NCBI RefSeq assembly: GCF_900156435.1
Contig: NZ_FTPQ01000002.1
Location: 660,190 to 724,189, forward strand
Length of the DNA stretch: 64,000 nucleotides
Direction: 5' to 3'
From: Microbacterium sp. RU1D
GTDB taxonomy: Bacteria > Actinomycetota > Actinomycetes > Actinomycetales > Microbacteriaceae
Shown here: piece after piece, positions 1-9,120 of the stretch
Layout: the number at the start of each line of letters is the position of its first letter
How positions within the stretch are numbered: the stretch's first letter is position 1
Position numbers and translations under genes: made by a program
The notes under the pieces: model-generated
What the model saw: the letters and a program-made list of their open reading frames with translations, nothing else
Told to the model about the DNA's origin: nothing
Database searches by the model: none

Positions 1-44
1 TGGAGCGCATGCTCGCGGCGAAGCCGAACGGCGCGGTGAAGTGA
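1..44 (+). CDS. nadA: Quinolinate synthase, C-terminal end only (partial)
   Basis: Only the last 13 or so codons are inside the window, reading ERMLAAKPNGAVK and then TGA at 42-44. The TGA overlaps the GTG of the next gene (GTGA). This tail fits the C-terminus of the Fe-S enzyme quinolinate synthase, and nadA directly upstream of nadB and nadC is the usual actinobacterial order. The identification rests mostly on context because so little of the protein is visible. Confidence 0.75.
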   Translation, partial: ERMLAAKPNGAVK

Positions 45-1534
45 CCACCGTCGTCGTGGTGGGCAGCGGCATCGCCGGTCTCACGGCGGCGTTGCACGCG
101 CACGAGGCCGGATGCCGGGTCACGGTCGTCACCAAAGGCGCCCTCGTCGACACGAACACGCGCTGGGCGCAGGGCGGGATCGCCGCCGTCACCGACCCCG
201 ACGACACCGTCGCCTCGCACGCCGCCGACACGATCACCGCGGGCGCGGGTCTGAACGACCCCGACGCCGTCGACGTGCTCGTCGGCGAGGGCCCGGCGCG
301 CATCGCCGAGCTCGTCGCGCGCGGCGTGGGCTTCGACCGGACGGCGGACGGCGACTTCTCCCGCGGCCTCGAGGCGGCGCACGCCGTCGCCCGCGTCCTG
401 CACGCCGGCGGAGATGCGACGGGTGCCGCGATCCAAGCGGCGCTCGGCGACGCCGTCCGCGCGGCGGGGATCCCGGTGCGCGAGCACGCGCTCCTCCGCG
501 ACCTCGTCATCGAGGACGGCCGAGTCACGGGCATCGAGCTCGCCGACGGCGAGCGGCTCACCGCCGACGCCGTGGTGCTCGCCACGGGCGGGGCGGGTCA
601 GCTCTACGCCCACACCACCAACCCCCTCGGCGCCACCGGCGACGGCATCGCCGCGGCGATCCGAGCGGGTGCCGCCGTCGCCGACCTCGAATTCGTGCAG
701 TTCCACCCGACAGCGCTCGCCGCGGGGGCGCCGTTCCTCGTATCGGAGGCCGTCCGCGGCGAGGGCGCCGTCCTGATCGACGACGCCGGGCGCCGCTTCG
801 CGTTCGACGCCCACCCCGATGGGGAGCTGGCCCCCCGCGACGTCGTGGCCCGCGCGAACGCACGCGCCATGGCCGCTCAGGACGGCCACCCGGTGCGCCT
901 GGATGCGACCGCCCTCGGCCCCGAGCGCCTCGCTCGGCGCTTCCCCACGATCGACGCCGCCGTGCGCGAGCGGGGGCTCGACTGGGCGCACGTGCCCATC
1001 CCCGTCACCCCCGCGGCGCACTACCTCATGGGCGGTGTGGTGACCGACCTCGACGGGCGCACCACGGTGCCGGGACTGTACGCGGTGGGTGAGACGGCGC
1101 GGACGGGTGTGCACGGCGCGAACCGGCTGGCATCCAACTCCCTGCTCGAGGGTGCGGTCTTCGGCGCGCGCGCCGGGGATGCCGCCGCCCGCGACCGGGA
1201 CTGGCCCGTCGCCCCGGCCGTCCCCGCGCGGCCCGCGCCCGTGGCGGTCGACACCGACGCCCCGGCGTTCTCCCGTTCGGCTCTGCAGCGGCTCATGTGG
1301 GACGACGCGGGACTCGTTCGCGATGCGGCCGGGCTCGACCGTGCGGCGGCGACGCTCGCGGCCTGGCGCTCCCCGGGCCGCCTCTCCGCCGTGGAGGACG
1401 ACAACCTCCTCCTCGTCGCGACCCACGTGGTGGATGCCGCGCGGGCGCGCACCGGGTCGGTCGGCGCCCACTATCGCTCCGATGCCGTCCAACCGGCATC
1501 CATCCCCGCACCTTCGGAGGTCCTCGCATGCTGA
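41..1534 (+). CDS. nadB: L-aspartate oxidase
   Basis: NadB oxidises L-aspartate to iminoaspartate with FAD, the first step of de novo NAD synthesis, and hands the unstable product to NadA. The 497-residue protein opens with the FAD dinucleotide-binding loop GSGIAGLTAALHA and carries the family segment RWAQGGIAAV near residue 42. A succinate-dehydrogenase/fumarate-reductase-like flavoprotein core follows, with HYLMGGV and GANRLASNSLLEG later on. The GTG start overlaps the nadA stop by 4 nt and the gene overlaps nadC by 7 nt, so translation is probably coupled. Length is normal for the family (about 500-540). Confidence 0.97.
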   Translation: MTTVVVVGSGIAGLTAALHAHEAGCRVTVVTKGALVDTNTRWAQGGIAAVTDPDDTVASHAADTITAGAGLNDPDAVDVLVGEGPARIAELVARGVGFDRTADGDFSRGLEAAHAVARVLHAGGDATGAAIQAALGDAVRAAGIPVREHALLRDLVIEDGRVTGIELADGERLTADAVVLATGGAGQLYAHTTNPLGATGDGIAAAIRAGAAVADLEFVQFHPTALAAGAPFLVSEAVRGEGAVLIDDAGRRFAFDAHPDGELAPRDVVARANARAMAAQDGHPVRLDATALGPERLARRFPTIDAAVRERGLDWAHVPIPVTPAAHYLMGGVVTDLDGRTTVPGLYAVGETARTGVHGANRLASNSLLEGAVFGARAGDAAARDRDWPVAPAVPARPAPVAVDTDAPAFSRSALQRLMWDDAGLVRDAAGLDRAAATLAAWRSPGRLSAVEDDNLLLVATHVVDAARARTGSVGAHYRSDAVQPASIPAPSEVLAC

Positions 1535-2385
1535 CCCGCGCCACCATCGACCGCGTCGTCTCCGCCGCTCTCGAGGAGGACGCCCCCTGGGGCGACCTCA
1601 CGAGCGAGACCCTCATCCCCGAGGACGCCACCGCGCGCGCCGAGCTCGTCGCGCGCGTCGACGGCGTCTTCAGCGGGGCCGCGGTGTTCGCCGCGGCCTT
1701 CACCCTCACCGATCCCTCGGTCACCGTCGAGCAGCGCGTCGCCGACGGCGCGCGCTTCTCCCCCGGTGACACCCTCGCTGTCGTCACGGGCCCCGCCCGG
1801 GCGGTGCTGACCGCCGAGCGCATCGGGTTGAACTTCGTGCAGCGCATGTCGGGCATCGCGACCCTCACCAGCCGCTACGTCGCCGAGGTCGCGCACACCG
1901 GCGCCCGCATCGTCGACACCCGCAAGACCACGCCCGGGCTCCGCGCGATCGAACGGCAGGCGGTGCGCGACGGCGGCGGACACAATCACCGCTTCTCGCT
2001 CTCGGATGCCGTGATGGCCAAGGACAACCACCTCGCCGTTCTCACCGCGAACGGTCTGTCGGTCACCCAAGCCCTCGAGAGCGCGATCGCGCGGCTGCCG
2101 CACACCACCCACGTCGAGGTCGAGGTCGACCGACTGGAGCAGATCGACGCCGTGCTGGCCGCGGGCGTGGGGACGATCATGCTCGACAACTTCTCGCTCG
2201 ACGACCTGCGCACCGGCGTCGCCCGCATCGCCGGAGTGGCACAGGTCGAGGCCTCCGGCGGGGTCACCCTCGACACCGTGCGCGCCATCGCCGAGACCGG
2301 CGTCGACGTCATCTCGGTCGGCGCGCTCACGCACTCGGCATCCGCCCTCGACCTCGGCCTCGACATCCGCATCGAGACGGCGTGA
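1528..2385 (+). CDS. nadC: Nicotinate-nucleotide pyrophosphorylase (carboxylating)
   Basis: NadC converts quinolinate and PRPP to nicotinate mononucleotide, CO2 and PPi, the third step of de novo NAD synthesis. The 285-aa product has the conserved FVQRMSGIATLT, the substrate-binding DTRKTTPGLR, and the barrel segments MLDNFS and VEASGGVT. I start it at ATG 1528, which sits inside the end of nadB (ATGCTGA overlap). A longer upstream reading in the same frame is low-complexity and not family-like. The downstream cysteine desulfurase begins inside the nadC stop codon, so nadA-nadB-nadC and that gene form one operon. Confidence 0.97.
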   Translation: MLTRATIDRVVSAALEEDAPWGDLTSETLIPEDATARAELVARVDGVFSGAAVFAAAFTLTDPSVTVEQRVADGARFSPGDTLAVVTGPARAVLTAERIGLNFVQRMSGIATLTSRYVAEVAHTGARIVDTRKTTPGLRAIERQAVRDGGGHNHRFSLSDAVMAKDNHLAVLTANGLSVTQALESAIARLPHTTHVEVEVDRLEQIDAVLAAGVGTIMLDNFSLDDLRTGVARIAGVAQVEASGGVTLDTVRAIAETGVDVISVGALTHSASALDLGLDIRIETA

Positions 2386-3512
2386 GCCTCTACCTCGACA
2401 ACGCCGCGACCACGCCCGTGCGCCCCGAGGTGCTCGAGGCGATGGCCCCGTACCTCACGCGGTACTTCGGCAACCCGTCGAGCCGTCACGAGGTCGGCGA
2501 GGCGGCGGCATCCGCCCTCGACGACGCCCGCGCGCGGGTCGCCGCCGTCCTCGGCATGCGCACCGGGGACGTGACCTTCACTTCCGGCGGCACGGAATCC
2601 AACAACGCGGCGATCAAGGGCATCACGTTGGGGTCGGGAAGGAAGCACCTCGTCACGACGGCGATCGAGCACGAGTCGGTGCTCGCCTCCGCCGAGTACC
2701 TCACCCGCCTGCACGGGGTCGCGGTGACGCACGCGCCGATCGACGACACCGGAACGCTCGCCCCCGACGCCCTCGCCGCGAGCCTGCGCGACGACACCGC
2801 GCTCGTGAGCGTCGGATACGCCAACAACGAGATCGGCACGGTCCAGGATGCCGCCGCCCTCGCCGCCGTCGCACACGGACGCGGGGTGCCCCTGCACCTG
2901 GATGCCGTGCAGGCCGCCGGGTGGCTCCCCCTGTCGGGGCTCGGAGCGGATGCCGTGACCATCGCCGGACACAAGATCGGCGCCCCCAAGGGCACCGGCA
3001 TCCTGGCCGTGCGCGGGCGACTGCCCTTCGAGCCCCTGCTGCACGGCGGCGGGCAGGAGCGCGGGCGGCGTTCGGGGACGCCGGACGTCGCGGGAGCGGT
3101 CGCCCTCGCCACCGCCCTCACCCTCGCCGAGGCGGAGCGAGCGGAAGAGGCCGCCCGGGTGACGGCGCTGCGCGAGGCGTTCATCGCCCGCGTCCTCGCG
3201 CTGGTTCCCGACGGGCGCGTCACCGGTCACCCGACGCGGCGCCTGCCGGGCACCGCGAGCTTCGTCTTCCCCGGCACGAACGGCGAGACCGTCCTGCTCG
3301 AGCTCGAGCGCCGCGGGGTGGTCTCCTCGAGCGGTTCGGCCTGCGCCGCCGGCAGCGACGAAGCATCGCACGTACTGCTCGCGATCGGCCTCGACCACGA
3401 TCTGGCCCGCACCGCCGTGCGCTTCACCCTGCCGCACGGGATCACGGCATCCCTCGATCCCGTCGCCGATGCGGTCGCCGCGGCCGTGACGGCCGTAGGA
3501 TCGCGCGGGTGA
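2382..3512 (+). CDS. Cysteine desulfurase (NifS/IscS family)
   Basis: A class V PLP aminotransferase fold enzyme of 376 aa that removes sulfur from cysteine. The PLP lysine is in AGHKIG (about K198), the active-site cysteine in SSGSACAAGS (about C321), and the N-terminal YLDNAATTPV is typical of NifS/IscS. The GTG start overlaps the nadC TGA by 4 nt and its own stop overlaps the glycosyltransferase GTG. Its position at the end of the nad operon suggests it supplies sulfur for the [4Fe-4S] cluster of NadA. That role is inferred from context. It could also act as a general IscS or in tRNA thiolation. Confidence 0.93.
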   Translation: MSLYLDNAATTPVRPEVLEAMAPYLTRYFGNPSSRHEVGEAAASALDDARARVAAVLGMRTGDVTFTSGGTESNNAAIKGITLGSGRKHLVTTAIEHESVLASAEYLTRLHGVAVTHAPIDDTGTLAPDALAASLRDDTALVSVGYANNEIGTVQDAAALAAVAHGRGVPLHLDAVQAAGWLPLSGLGADAVTIAGHKIGAPKGTGILAVRGRLPFEPLLHGGGQERGRRSGTPDVAGAVALATALTLAEAERAEEAARVTALREAFIARVLALVPDGRVTGHPTRRLPGTASFVFPGTNGETVLLELERRGVVSSSGSACAAGSDEASHVLLAIGLDHDLARTAVRFTLPHGITASLDPVADAVAAAVTAVGSRG

Positions 3513-4405
3513 GCTCCACCCCGGTCACCGTCATCGTCCCGGGCTTCGACGTCGCCGAGTACGCGGCCGAAGCCCTCGATTCGCTCCGTGCGCAGACGCA
3601 CGCGCACTGGACGGCGGTGCTCGTCGACGACGCCTCGAACGACGACACGGCCCGGATCTTCGCCGATGCGGAAGCCGACGATGCCCGGTTCCACCTCGTG
3701 CGGCACGCGGAGCAGCGCGGCCTCGGCGCCGCGCGCAACAGCGGTCTCGCGCGAGTCGAGACGCCGTACACCGCGTTCCTCGACGCCGACGACATCCTCC
3801 GCCCGGACGCCCTCACCCGCCTCGCCGACACCCTCGACCACACCGGCAGCGACTTCGTCGTGGGCGCGTACGTGCGTCTGCGACCGGATGCCGAGGGCTC
3901 CGGGTACACCGCGGGCGACGTGCAGCCGTGGGTGGCAGCCGCCACCGACCCGGCGCGGTCCCGGACCACGCTCGCGCAGCACCCCGCGGCATCCGGGAAC
4001 ATCGTCGCGTGGTCCAAACTCAGCCGCACCGCCTTTTGGCGCGAGCACGGGCTGCGTTTCCCCGAGGGGCGCTATTACGAGGACCAGGTGCTCGCGCAGC
4101 GCATGTACACCTCTGCGGCGGCGTTCGATGCGATCCCCGACGTCATCGTCGAGTGGCGTCAGCGCCGCGACGGCGGGTCGATCACCCAGCGCCTGGGCGA
4201 GGTCGACGTGCTACGCGACTACCTCGAGGCCCTCGGCGAAGGGATCGCCGTGCTGCGGGCCGCGGGCGCCGACGCCGCGGTCGAGGAACGGGGGCGACTG
4301 ATCCGCACGCTCGACCTGCCGCCGCTCCTGCGCATCGCCGAGACGCATCCGGACGCGACGTACCGCATCGCGCTCGAGGCGTTCGTGGAGTCGCTGCCCG
4401 GCTGA
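3509..4405 (+). CDS. Family 2 glycosyltransferase
   Basis: A 298-aa GT-A fold glycosyltransferase. The first 110 residues carry the family 2 signature: VTVIVPGFDVAEY, LVDDASNDDT and the metal-binding FLDADD near residue 92. The acceptor and sugar donor cannot be told from sequence. There is no membrane segment, so the protein is likely cytosolic or peripheral. It starts at GTG 3509 in a 4-nt overlap with the desulfurase stop, making it the last gene of the nad operon, although no pathway link is evident. The next 135 bases before the converging ABC transporter gene contain a 16-nt palindrome at 4423-4438 but no clear T-tailed terminator. Confidence 0.9.
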   Translation: MSSTPVTVIVPGFDVAEYAAEALDSLRAQTHAHWTAVLVDDASNDDTARIFADAEADDARFHLVRHAEQRGLGAARNSGLARVETPYTAFLDADDILRPDALTRLADTLDHTGSDFVVGAYVRLRPDAEGSGYTAGDVQPWVAAATDPARSRTTLAQHPAASGNIVAWSKLSRTAFWREHGLRFPEGRYYEDQVLAQRMYTSAAAFDAIPDVIVEWRQRRDGGSITQRLGEVDVLRDYLEALGEGIAVLRAAGADAAVEERGRLIRTLDLPPLLRIAETHPDATYRIALEAFVESLPG

Positions 4406-4540
4406 GGACGGGGGCGACCGCCCACGGGCCGGCCCGTGCACAACGGCGGAGCGCTGGCTCGACACGTCGGCACCGGATGCCGGAACGCGGCGAGTCGAGA
4501 CGAAACGCCACCCTTGTTCCCGGGGCGCGGCCGGGTCGAC

Positions 4541-6484
4541 CTACGCCGGCGCCTCGTCGGCGCGACGGGCGGGGAGGGCCGCACGCGCCAGGCCCGCCTC
4601 GTCGAGCTGCTCCTCGGCGAGTACGAACGACGCCGCCAGCTGTTCGGCGGCCAGGCTCGCGTACAGGCCGCCGCGGGCGAGCAGCTCGCTGTGCGTGCCG
4701 GATTCGACGATGCGCCCGGCATCCACCACGTGAATTTGGTCGGCGCCGATCACGGTCGACAGCCGGTGGGCGATCGAGAGGGTGGTGCGGCCGTGCGAGG
4801 CGGTCTCGAGCGCTTCCTGCACGATGCGCTCGGAGACGGTGTCGAGGGCGCTCGTCGCCTCGTCGAGCAGCAGCACGGGCGGGTCTTTCAACAGCACGCG
4901 CGCGATCGCGATGCGTTGCTTCTCGCCGCCGGAGAGACGGTATCCGCGTTCACCGACCACCGTGTCGTATCCGGCCTCGAAGCCGGCGATCACGTGGTGG
5001 ATGTTCGCGGCCCGACACGCGGCCTCGATCTCGTCGTCGGTGGCGTCGGGGCGCGCGTACCGGAGGTTCTCACGGACGGTGGCGTGGAAGAGGTAGGTCT
5101 CCTGCGACACGATGCCGATCTCGTCGATGATCGAGGCGCGCTCGAGCGAGCGCACATCGGCCCCCGAGAACATCACCGCTCCCCCCGTCGCCTCGTACAT
5201 GCGCGGCGTGAGGTAGAGGATCGTCGTCTTCCCCGCCCCCGACGGACCCACGAACGCGACGTGCTGACCGGGCTCGACCGTGAACGACACGCCGTCGAGC
5301 GTCGGCCGCGCCTGCGCGGACGCGTCAGGGTAGCGGAACTCCACGTCGCGGAACTCGATGCGGCCGAGCGGCCCGGGCGCGGCCGCGACGGGCAGGGCGC
5401 CGGGCGCGTCGACGATGGCGGGGCGCAGGTCGAGGTACTCGAAGATGCGGGCGAACAGCGCCGACGACGTCTGTACGTCGAGCGCGACGCGCATGAGCCC
5501 CATCAGCGGCATGAGCAGACGCGCCTGCACGGTGGTGAAGGCGACGATGGTGCCCGCCGTGATCGCGCCCGCTCCCCCGCCGATGAGGAAGCCCGACACC
5601 AGGTAGATGACCGCGGGGACGCTCGACATGATCACCTGCACGACGGCGAAGAATCCCTGACCGCTCATCGCCCGACGCACCTGGAGCCGCACCTGGTTGT
5701 CGTTCTCGGCGTCGAAGCGCGCCGATTCGGTGCGCTGACGGTTGAACGACTTCGACAGCAGGATGCCGGAGACGCTCAAGGTCTCCTGCGTGATCGCCGA
5801 CAGCTCCGACAGGGACTCCTGCGTCTCGCCGGCGATGCGCGCGCGCACCTGGCCGACGCGCCGCTGGACGAAAAGGAGGAACGGCATCAGCGCAACGGCG
5901 ATGAGGGTGAGACGCCAATCGATGAGGATCATCGCCACCAGGGACGCGATGACGGTGACCGCGTTGCCGAGGATGCTGGTGACGGTATTCGTGAGCACGC
6001 CCGAGACGCCGCCCACGTCGTTCTGGAGTCGCGATTGGATGACGCCCGTCTTCGTGCGCGTGAAGAACCCGAGCTCCATGTTCTGGAGGTGGTCGAACAG
6101 ACGGGTGCGCAGGTCGCCGGTGACCCGGTTGCCCACGGTGGCGGTGAGCCAGGTCTGGCCGACGTTGAGCGCGGCGGAGACGAGGAACAGGCCGATCATG
6201 ACGCTCACGAGGATCGCGAGGAGGCGCAGATCGGGGTTCGAGCCGTCGACGGGGAACAGTGCGTCGTCGAAGATGCGCTGCACGAGAAGCGGGGGGACGA
6301 CGGCGACCGCCGCGCCGACGACCACCAGCAGGGCCGTGAAGGCGATGCGCCCACGGTAGGGACGGAAGAGCTCGACCACCCGGCGGCCCAGGTTCGCCAC
6401 CCGCGGCGCCTGAGCGTTGCGTTTGCGCTGCATGTCGGCATCCACGCCGCGGAACATGCTCCCGCCCCCACCGCCCATGCTCAT
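4541..6484 (-). CDS. ABC transporter, fused permease/ATPase (exporter type)
   Basis: A half-size ABC exporter of 647 aa. It has an N-terminal Gly/Met-rich cytoplasmic stretch, a six-helix ABC_membrane domain (about 40-350) and a C-terminal ATPase with Walker A GPSGAGKTT, signature LSGGEKQRIAIA, Walker B VLLLDEATSAL and the switch histidine in SIAHRLSTV. Probably acts as a homodimer exporting lipid or drug. The substrate is unknown. I prefer ATG 6484 (MSMGGGG) over an in-frame ATG at 6514 because a TAGGCT -10 box ends 7 nt before 6484, which would make the message leaderless. The divergent MFS gene starts 195 bp away. Confidence 0.93.
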   Translation of the reverse strand: MSMGGGGGSMFRGVDADMQRKRNAQAPRVANLGRRVVELFRPYRGRIAFTALLVVVGAAVAVVPPLLVQRIFDDALFPVDGSNPDLRLLAILVSVMIGLFLVSAALNVGQTWLTATVGNRVTGDLRTRLFDHLQNMELGFFTRTKTGVIQSRLQNDVGGVSGVLTNTVTSILGNAVTVIASLVAMILIDWRLTLIAVALMPFLLFVQRRVGQVRARIAGETQESLSELSAITQETLSVSGILLSKSFNRQRTESARFDAENDNQVRLQVRRAMSGQGFFAVVQVIMSSVPAVIYLVSGFLIGGGAGAITAGTIVAFTTVQARLLMPLMGLMRVALDVQTSSALFARIFEYLDLRPAIVDAPGALPVAAAPGPLGRIEFRDVEFRYPDASAQARPTLDGVSFTVEPGQHVAFVGPSGAGKTTILYLTPRMYEATGGAVMFSGADVRSLERASIIDEIGIVSQETYLFHATVRENLRYARPDATDDEIEAACRAANIHHVIAGFEAGYDTVVGERGYRLSGGEKQRIAIARVLLKDPPVLLLDEATSALDTVSERIVQEALETASHGRTTLSIAHRLSTVIGADQIHVVDAGRIVESGTHSELLARGGLYASLAAEQLAASFVLAEEQLDEAGLARAALPARRADEAPA

Positions 6485-6491
6485 GCCGGCC

Positions 6492-6497
6492 AGCCTA
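6492..6497 (-). promoter_or_regulatory. -10 box (TAGGCT) of the ABC exporter, leaderless
   Basis: TAGGCT on the minus strand lies 7 nt before ATG 6484, so transcription would begin at or next to the start codon. No convincing -35 is visible. Confidence 0.5.
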
Positions 6498-6679
6498 CGT
6501 CCGCCCACCGACATCGAGCCGCGGACCGGCGATGTCGGAACCGCCCGATAGGGTCACTTCCGGGTCGCCTGCCATCCGATCGTCTCGGTGTCGGAATATC
6601 CCGGGCCGCGCGCCCGTTGTGACCCTCGCAGTCGCCCTCCGTGGCGCCACGAAGCCCCCCGCACGTAAAGGACCTCGTC

Positions 6680-8164
6680 ATGGCCGCCACCGGCACCATC
6701 CCCGTCTCCCGACCTGAGACCGCGTCGGCACCGTCGCACCGCCCCGGTCCGGTCATCGCCCTTCTCGTGGTCGCCGCGTTCGTCGTCATCCTGAACGAGA
6801 CGACCATGTCGGTCGCGCTCCCGGCGATCATGTCCGACTTCGGCGTGAGCGCCGCCACCGGTCAGTGGCTCACCTCGGCGTTCCTGCTGACGATGGCCGT
6901 CGTGATCCCCCTGACCGGCTTCCTCCTCGAGCGTTTCCCGATCCGCCTCGTGTTCTTCGGCGCGATGGGCGTCTTCGCCCTCGGAACCCTCGTCGCCGCG
7001 ATCGCGCCGGCGTTCGGGGTGCTCCTCGTAGGCCGCATCGTGCAGGCCATGGGGACCGGCGTCATGATGCCCCTGCTCTTCACCACCGTGCTGAACCTCG
7101 TCCCGGCCAACAAGCGCGGCCGCGTCATGGGCGTCGTCACCATCGTCATCGCCGTCGCGCCCGCCGTCGGCCCGACCGTCTCCGGTCTCATCCTCTCGGC
7201 CCTCACCTGGCACGCGATCTTCTGGCTCATCCTGCCCATCGCGCTGGTCTCCATCGCGCTCGGCGCCCGGTGGGTCCGAAACGTCACCGAGACCCGCCCC
7301 GACGCACGCTTTGACGTGCTGTCCGTCGTCCTGTCGGCCCTGGGCTTCGGCGGCCTGGTCTACGGCCTGAGCGCGATCGGCGAATCGGCGTCCGGCCACG
7401 CCTCCGTTCCGGTCTGGATCCCCCTCGCCGTGGGCGCGGTGTTCGTCACCGCGTTCGTCCTGCGCCAGCTCCGCCTGCAGCGCGCGAACTCCGCCCTGCT
7501 CGACCTGCGGGTCTTCCAGAGCGGCTCATTCCGGCTCGCCGTTCCGCTCGTTGCAATCGTCATGGCCGCGCTGTTCGGCTCGCTCATCCTGCTGCCGATC
7601 TTCCTGCAGCAGGCGCTCGGCCTCAGCAGCCTCACCGTGGGTCTCATGCTGCTGCCCGGCGGTGTGCTCATGGGCGTCATGGCGCCCATCGTCGGCCGCC
7701 TCTTCGATCGCTTCGGGCCGACTCCGCTCGTCATCCCCGGGATGCTGATCGCGGCCGCGGTGCTGTGGACCATGGCGCTCACTTTCGGCCAGAGCACGCC
7801 CGTGTGGTGGATCGTCACGGTCTACCTGGCCCTGAACCTCGGGCTCGGCCTCGTCTTCACGCCGCTGATGACCTCCGCGCTCGGCTCGCTCCCCCGTCGG
7901 CTCTACTCGCACGGCAGTGCCGTGGTGGGCACCGCTCAGCAGGTCGCCGGCGCGGCCGGCACGGCCGGTTTCGTGGCCATCATGACCGTCTTCTCCAGCG
8001 CCGCCCTCGCCGATGGCGCGGACCAGGCCGCTGCGGTGGCGTCGGGCGTCCACGCGTCGTTCCTCGTCGGCGCGGTGATCGCGTCCGCCGCCGTCATCCT
8101 GGCGTGCTTCGTGCGCAAGCCGGCCGAGTCGGAGGAGACCGAGGTTCCCGTCGCCGCGCACTGA
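6680..8164 (+). CDS. MFS drug exporter, DHA2 (14-TM) family
   Basis: A 494-aa proton-driven multidrug exporter of the DHA2/EmrB-like subfamily. About 14 hydrophobic segments are visible. Motif C-like sequence lies in VAPAVGPTVSGLIL after the helix-4 region, and WLTSAFLLTMAVVIPLTGFL is typical of this subfamily. The chosen start ATG 6680 has AAAGGA 7-8 nt upstream. An in-frame GTG at 6641 adds a proline-rich tail that looks non-coding. The gene stands alone, divergent from the ABC exporter. The substrate is unknown. Lincomycin-type exporters are the nearest family resemblance I can offer. Confidence 0.92.
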   Translation: MAATGTIPVSRPETASAPSHRPGPVIALLVVAAFVVILNETTMSVALPAIMSDFGVSAATGQWLTSAFLLTMAVVIPLTGFLLERFPIRLVFFGAMGVFALGTLVAAIAPAFGVLLVGRIVQAMGTGVMMPLLFTTVLNLVPANKRGRVMGVVTIVIAVAPAVGPTVSGLILSALTWHAIFWLILPIALVSIALGARWVRNVTETRPDARFDVLSVVLSALGFGGLVYGLSAIGESASGHASVPVWIPLAVGAVFVTAFVLRQLRLQRANSALLDLRVFQSGSFRLAVPLVAIVMAALFGSLILLPIFLQQALGLSSLTVGLMLLPGGVLMGVMAPIVGRLFDRFGPTPLVIPGMLIAAAVLWTMALTFGQSTPVWWIVTVYLALNLGLGLVFTPLMTSALGSLPRRLYSHGSAVVGTAQQVAGAAGTAGFVAIMTVFSSAALADGADQAAAVASGVHASFLVGAVIASAAVILACFVRKPAESEETEVPVAAH

Positions 8165-8211
8165 CGGCCGCGGCCCGCGGCGAGAGCAGCCCGCGCGAGC
8201 GGAGGCTCGGA

Positions 8212-8349
8212 TCAGAGTGAGCAGGAACCGCCGCCGCAGCACTGCGAGGCGGCGGGGGTGTCGTCGTCGGTCTCGACCGCCGGGGCGTTCAGCAGCGTGA
8301 GCAGCGGCGTTGACGCGGGCTTCGTGTCGGACGTGGTGTCACCGGACAT
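8212..8349 (-). CDS. Small Cys-tailed peptide (45 aa), unknown function
   Basis: MSGDTTSDTKPASTPLL begins a 45-residue acidic peptide that ends in QCCGGGSCSL. The CC-GGG-SC tail carries three cysteines and looks suited to binding metal or an Fe-S/heme cofactor. ATG 8349 is supported by a TAGCAT -10 box 7 nt upstream, giving a leaderless transcript. An alternative in-frame ATG lies at 8358. No signal peptide or membrane segment is present. I do not recognise a characterised family. It lies convergent to the MFS gene and divergent from the DJ-1 gene. Confidence 0.6.
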   Translation of the reverse strand: MSGDTTSDTKPASTPLLTLLNAPAVETDDDTPAASQCCGGGSCSL

Positions 8350-8356
8350 GCGCTCC

Positions 8357-8362
8357 ATGCTA
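8357..8362 (-). promoter_or_regulatory. -10 box (TAGCAT) of the 45-aa peptide gene
   Basis: TAGCAT on the minus strand ends 7 nt before ATG 8349. The fixed spacing matches the leaderless pattern seen elsewhere in the window. Confidence 0.45.
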
Positions 8363-8561
8363 CGCCTGCGCGCGAGGGCGCGGGCCGCCGCGTCCCTCGC
8401 TCCGAACGCGCGACGTCTACGTCTCCCGCGCCCGTGTGAACCCCTACCGATTCGGCGTACCCCGGCTAACCCCTGTGCACGGCATCCGCAACCCCCGCCC
8501 CCGGTCGACGCCGCGTTCCTAGCGTGGGAGCACCCCATCGACAACGAAGAGAGGCGTATCC

Positions 8562-9110
8562 ATGACCGATCTCAGCGGTAAGCGCATCGCATTCCTGGCC
8601 ACCGACGGTTACGAAGACAGCGAACTCACGAGCCCGTGGGAGGCCGTGACCTCCGCCGGCGCCGAGGCGGTGCTCGTCTCTCCGAGTGAGGGCAGCATCA
8701 GCGGCGAGAAGGGCCACGAGCAGAAGGTCGACCTCGCCGTCTCGGGCGCCTCCGCGGGCGACTTCGACGCCCTCGTGCTTCCGGGGGGCGTGCAGAACGC
8801 CGACGACATCCGCATCGTGAAGGATGCCGTGTCCTTCGCCCGCGACTTCTTCGACCAGAAGAAGCCCGTTGCCGTCATCTGCCACGGCGGGTGGATCCTG
8901 ACCGAGGCCGACGTGCTGAAGGGCCGCACGCTGACCAGCTACCCGACGCTGCAGACCGACCTCCGCAACGCCGGCGCCACCTGGGTCGACGAAGAGGTGC
9001 ACGTCGACCAGGGCCTCGTCTCGAGCCGCAATCCCGACGACCTCCCCGCGTTCAACGCGAAGCTCCTCGAAGAGGTCGCCGAGGGAAAGCACTCCGGCCA
9101 GACCGCCTGA
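8562..9110 (+). CDS. DJ-1/PfpI family protein
   Basis: A 182-aa protein of the DJ-1/PfpI superfamily (class I glutamine amidotransferase-like fold). The nucleophile elbow AVICHGGWIL places the catalytic cysteine at about C107 next to H108. The conserved acidic residue is in DGYEDSE (about E18), and LVLPGGVQNAD is the usual third motif. Relatives such as PfpI and YhbO are described as stress-related deglycases or peptidases. The substrate is not predictable here. Start ATG 8562 has AAGAGAGG upstream. Followed by a hairpin terminator shared with the converging DNA glycosylase gene. Confidence 0.93.
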   Translation: MTDLSGKRIAFLATDGYEDSELTSPWEAVTSAGAEAVLVSPSEGSISGEKGHEQKVDLAVSGASAGDFDALVLPGGVQNADDIRIVKDAVSFARDFFDQKKPVAVICHGGWILTEADVLKGRTLTSYPTLQTDLRNAGATWVDEEVHVDQGLVSSRNPDDLPAFNAKLLEEVAEGKHSGQTA

Positions 9111-9120
9111 GCGCGTTTCT

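Noticed and set aside
4423..4438. Palindrome CACGGGCCGGCCCGTG after the glycosyltransferase
   Set aside because: No loop and no T-tract, so I do not call it a terminator. It may be chance in GC-rich DNA.
4436..6622. A 728-codon plus-strand frame across the ABC transporter
   Set aside because: His/Arg/Asp-rich antisense reading of a clear ABC exporter. No domain.
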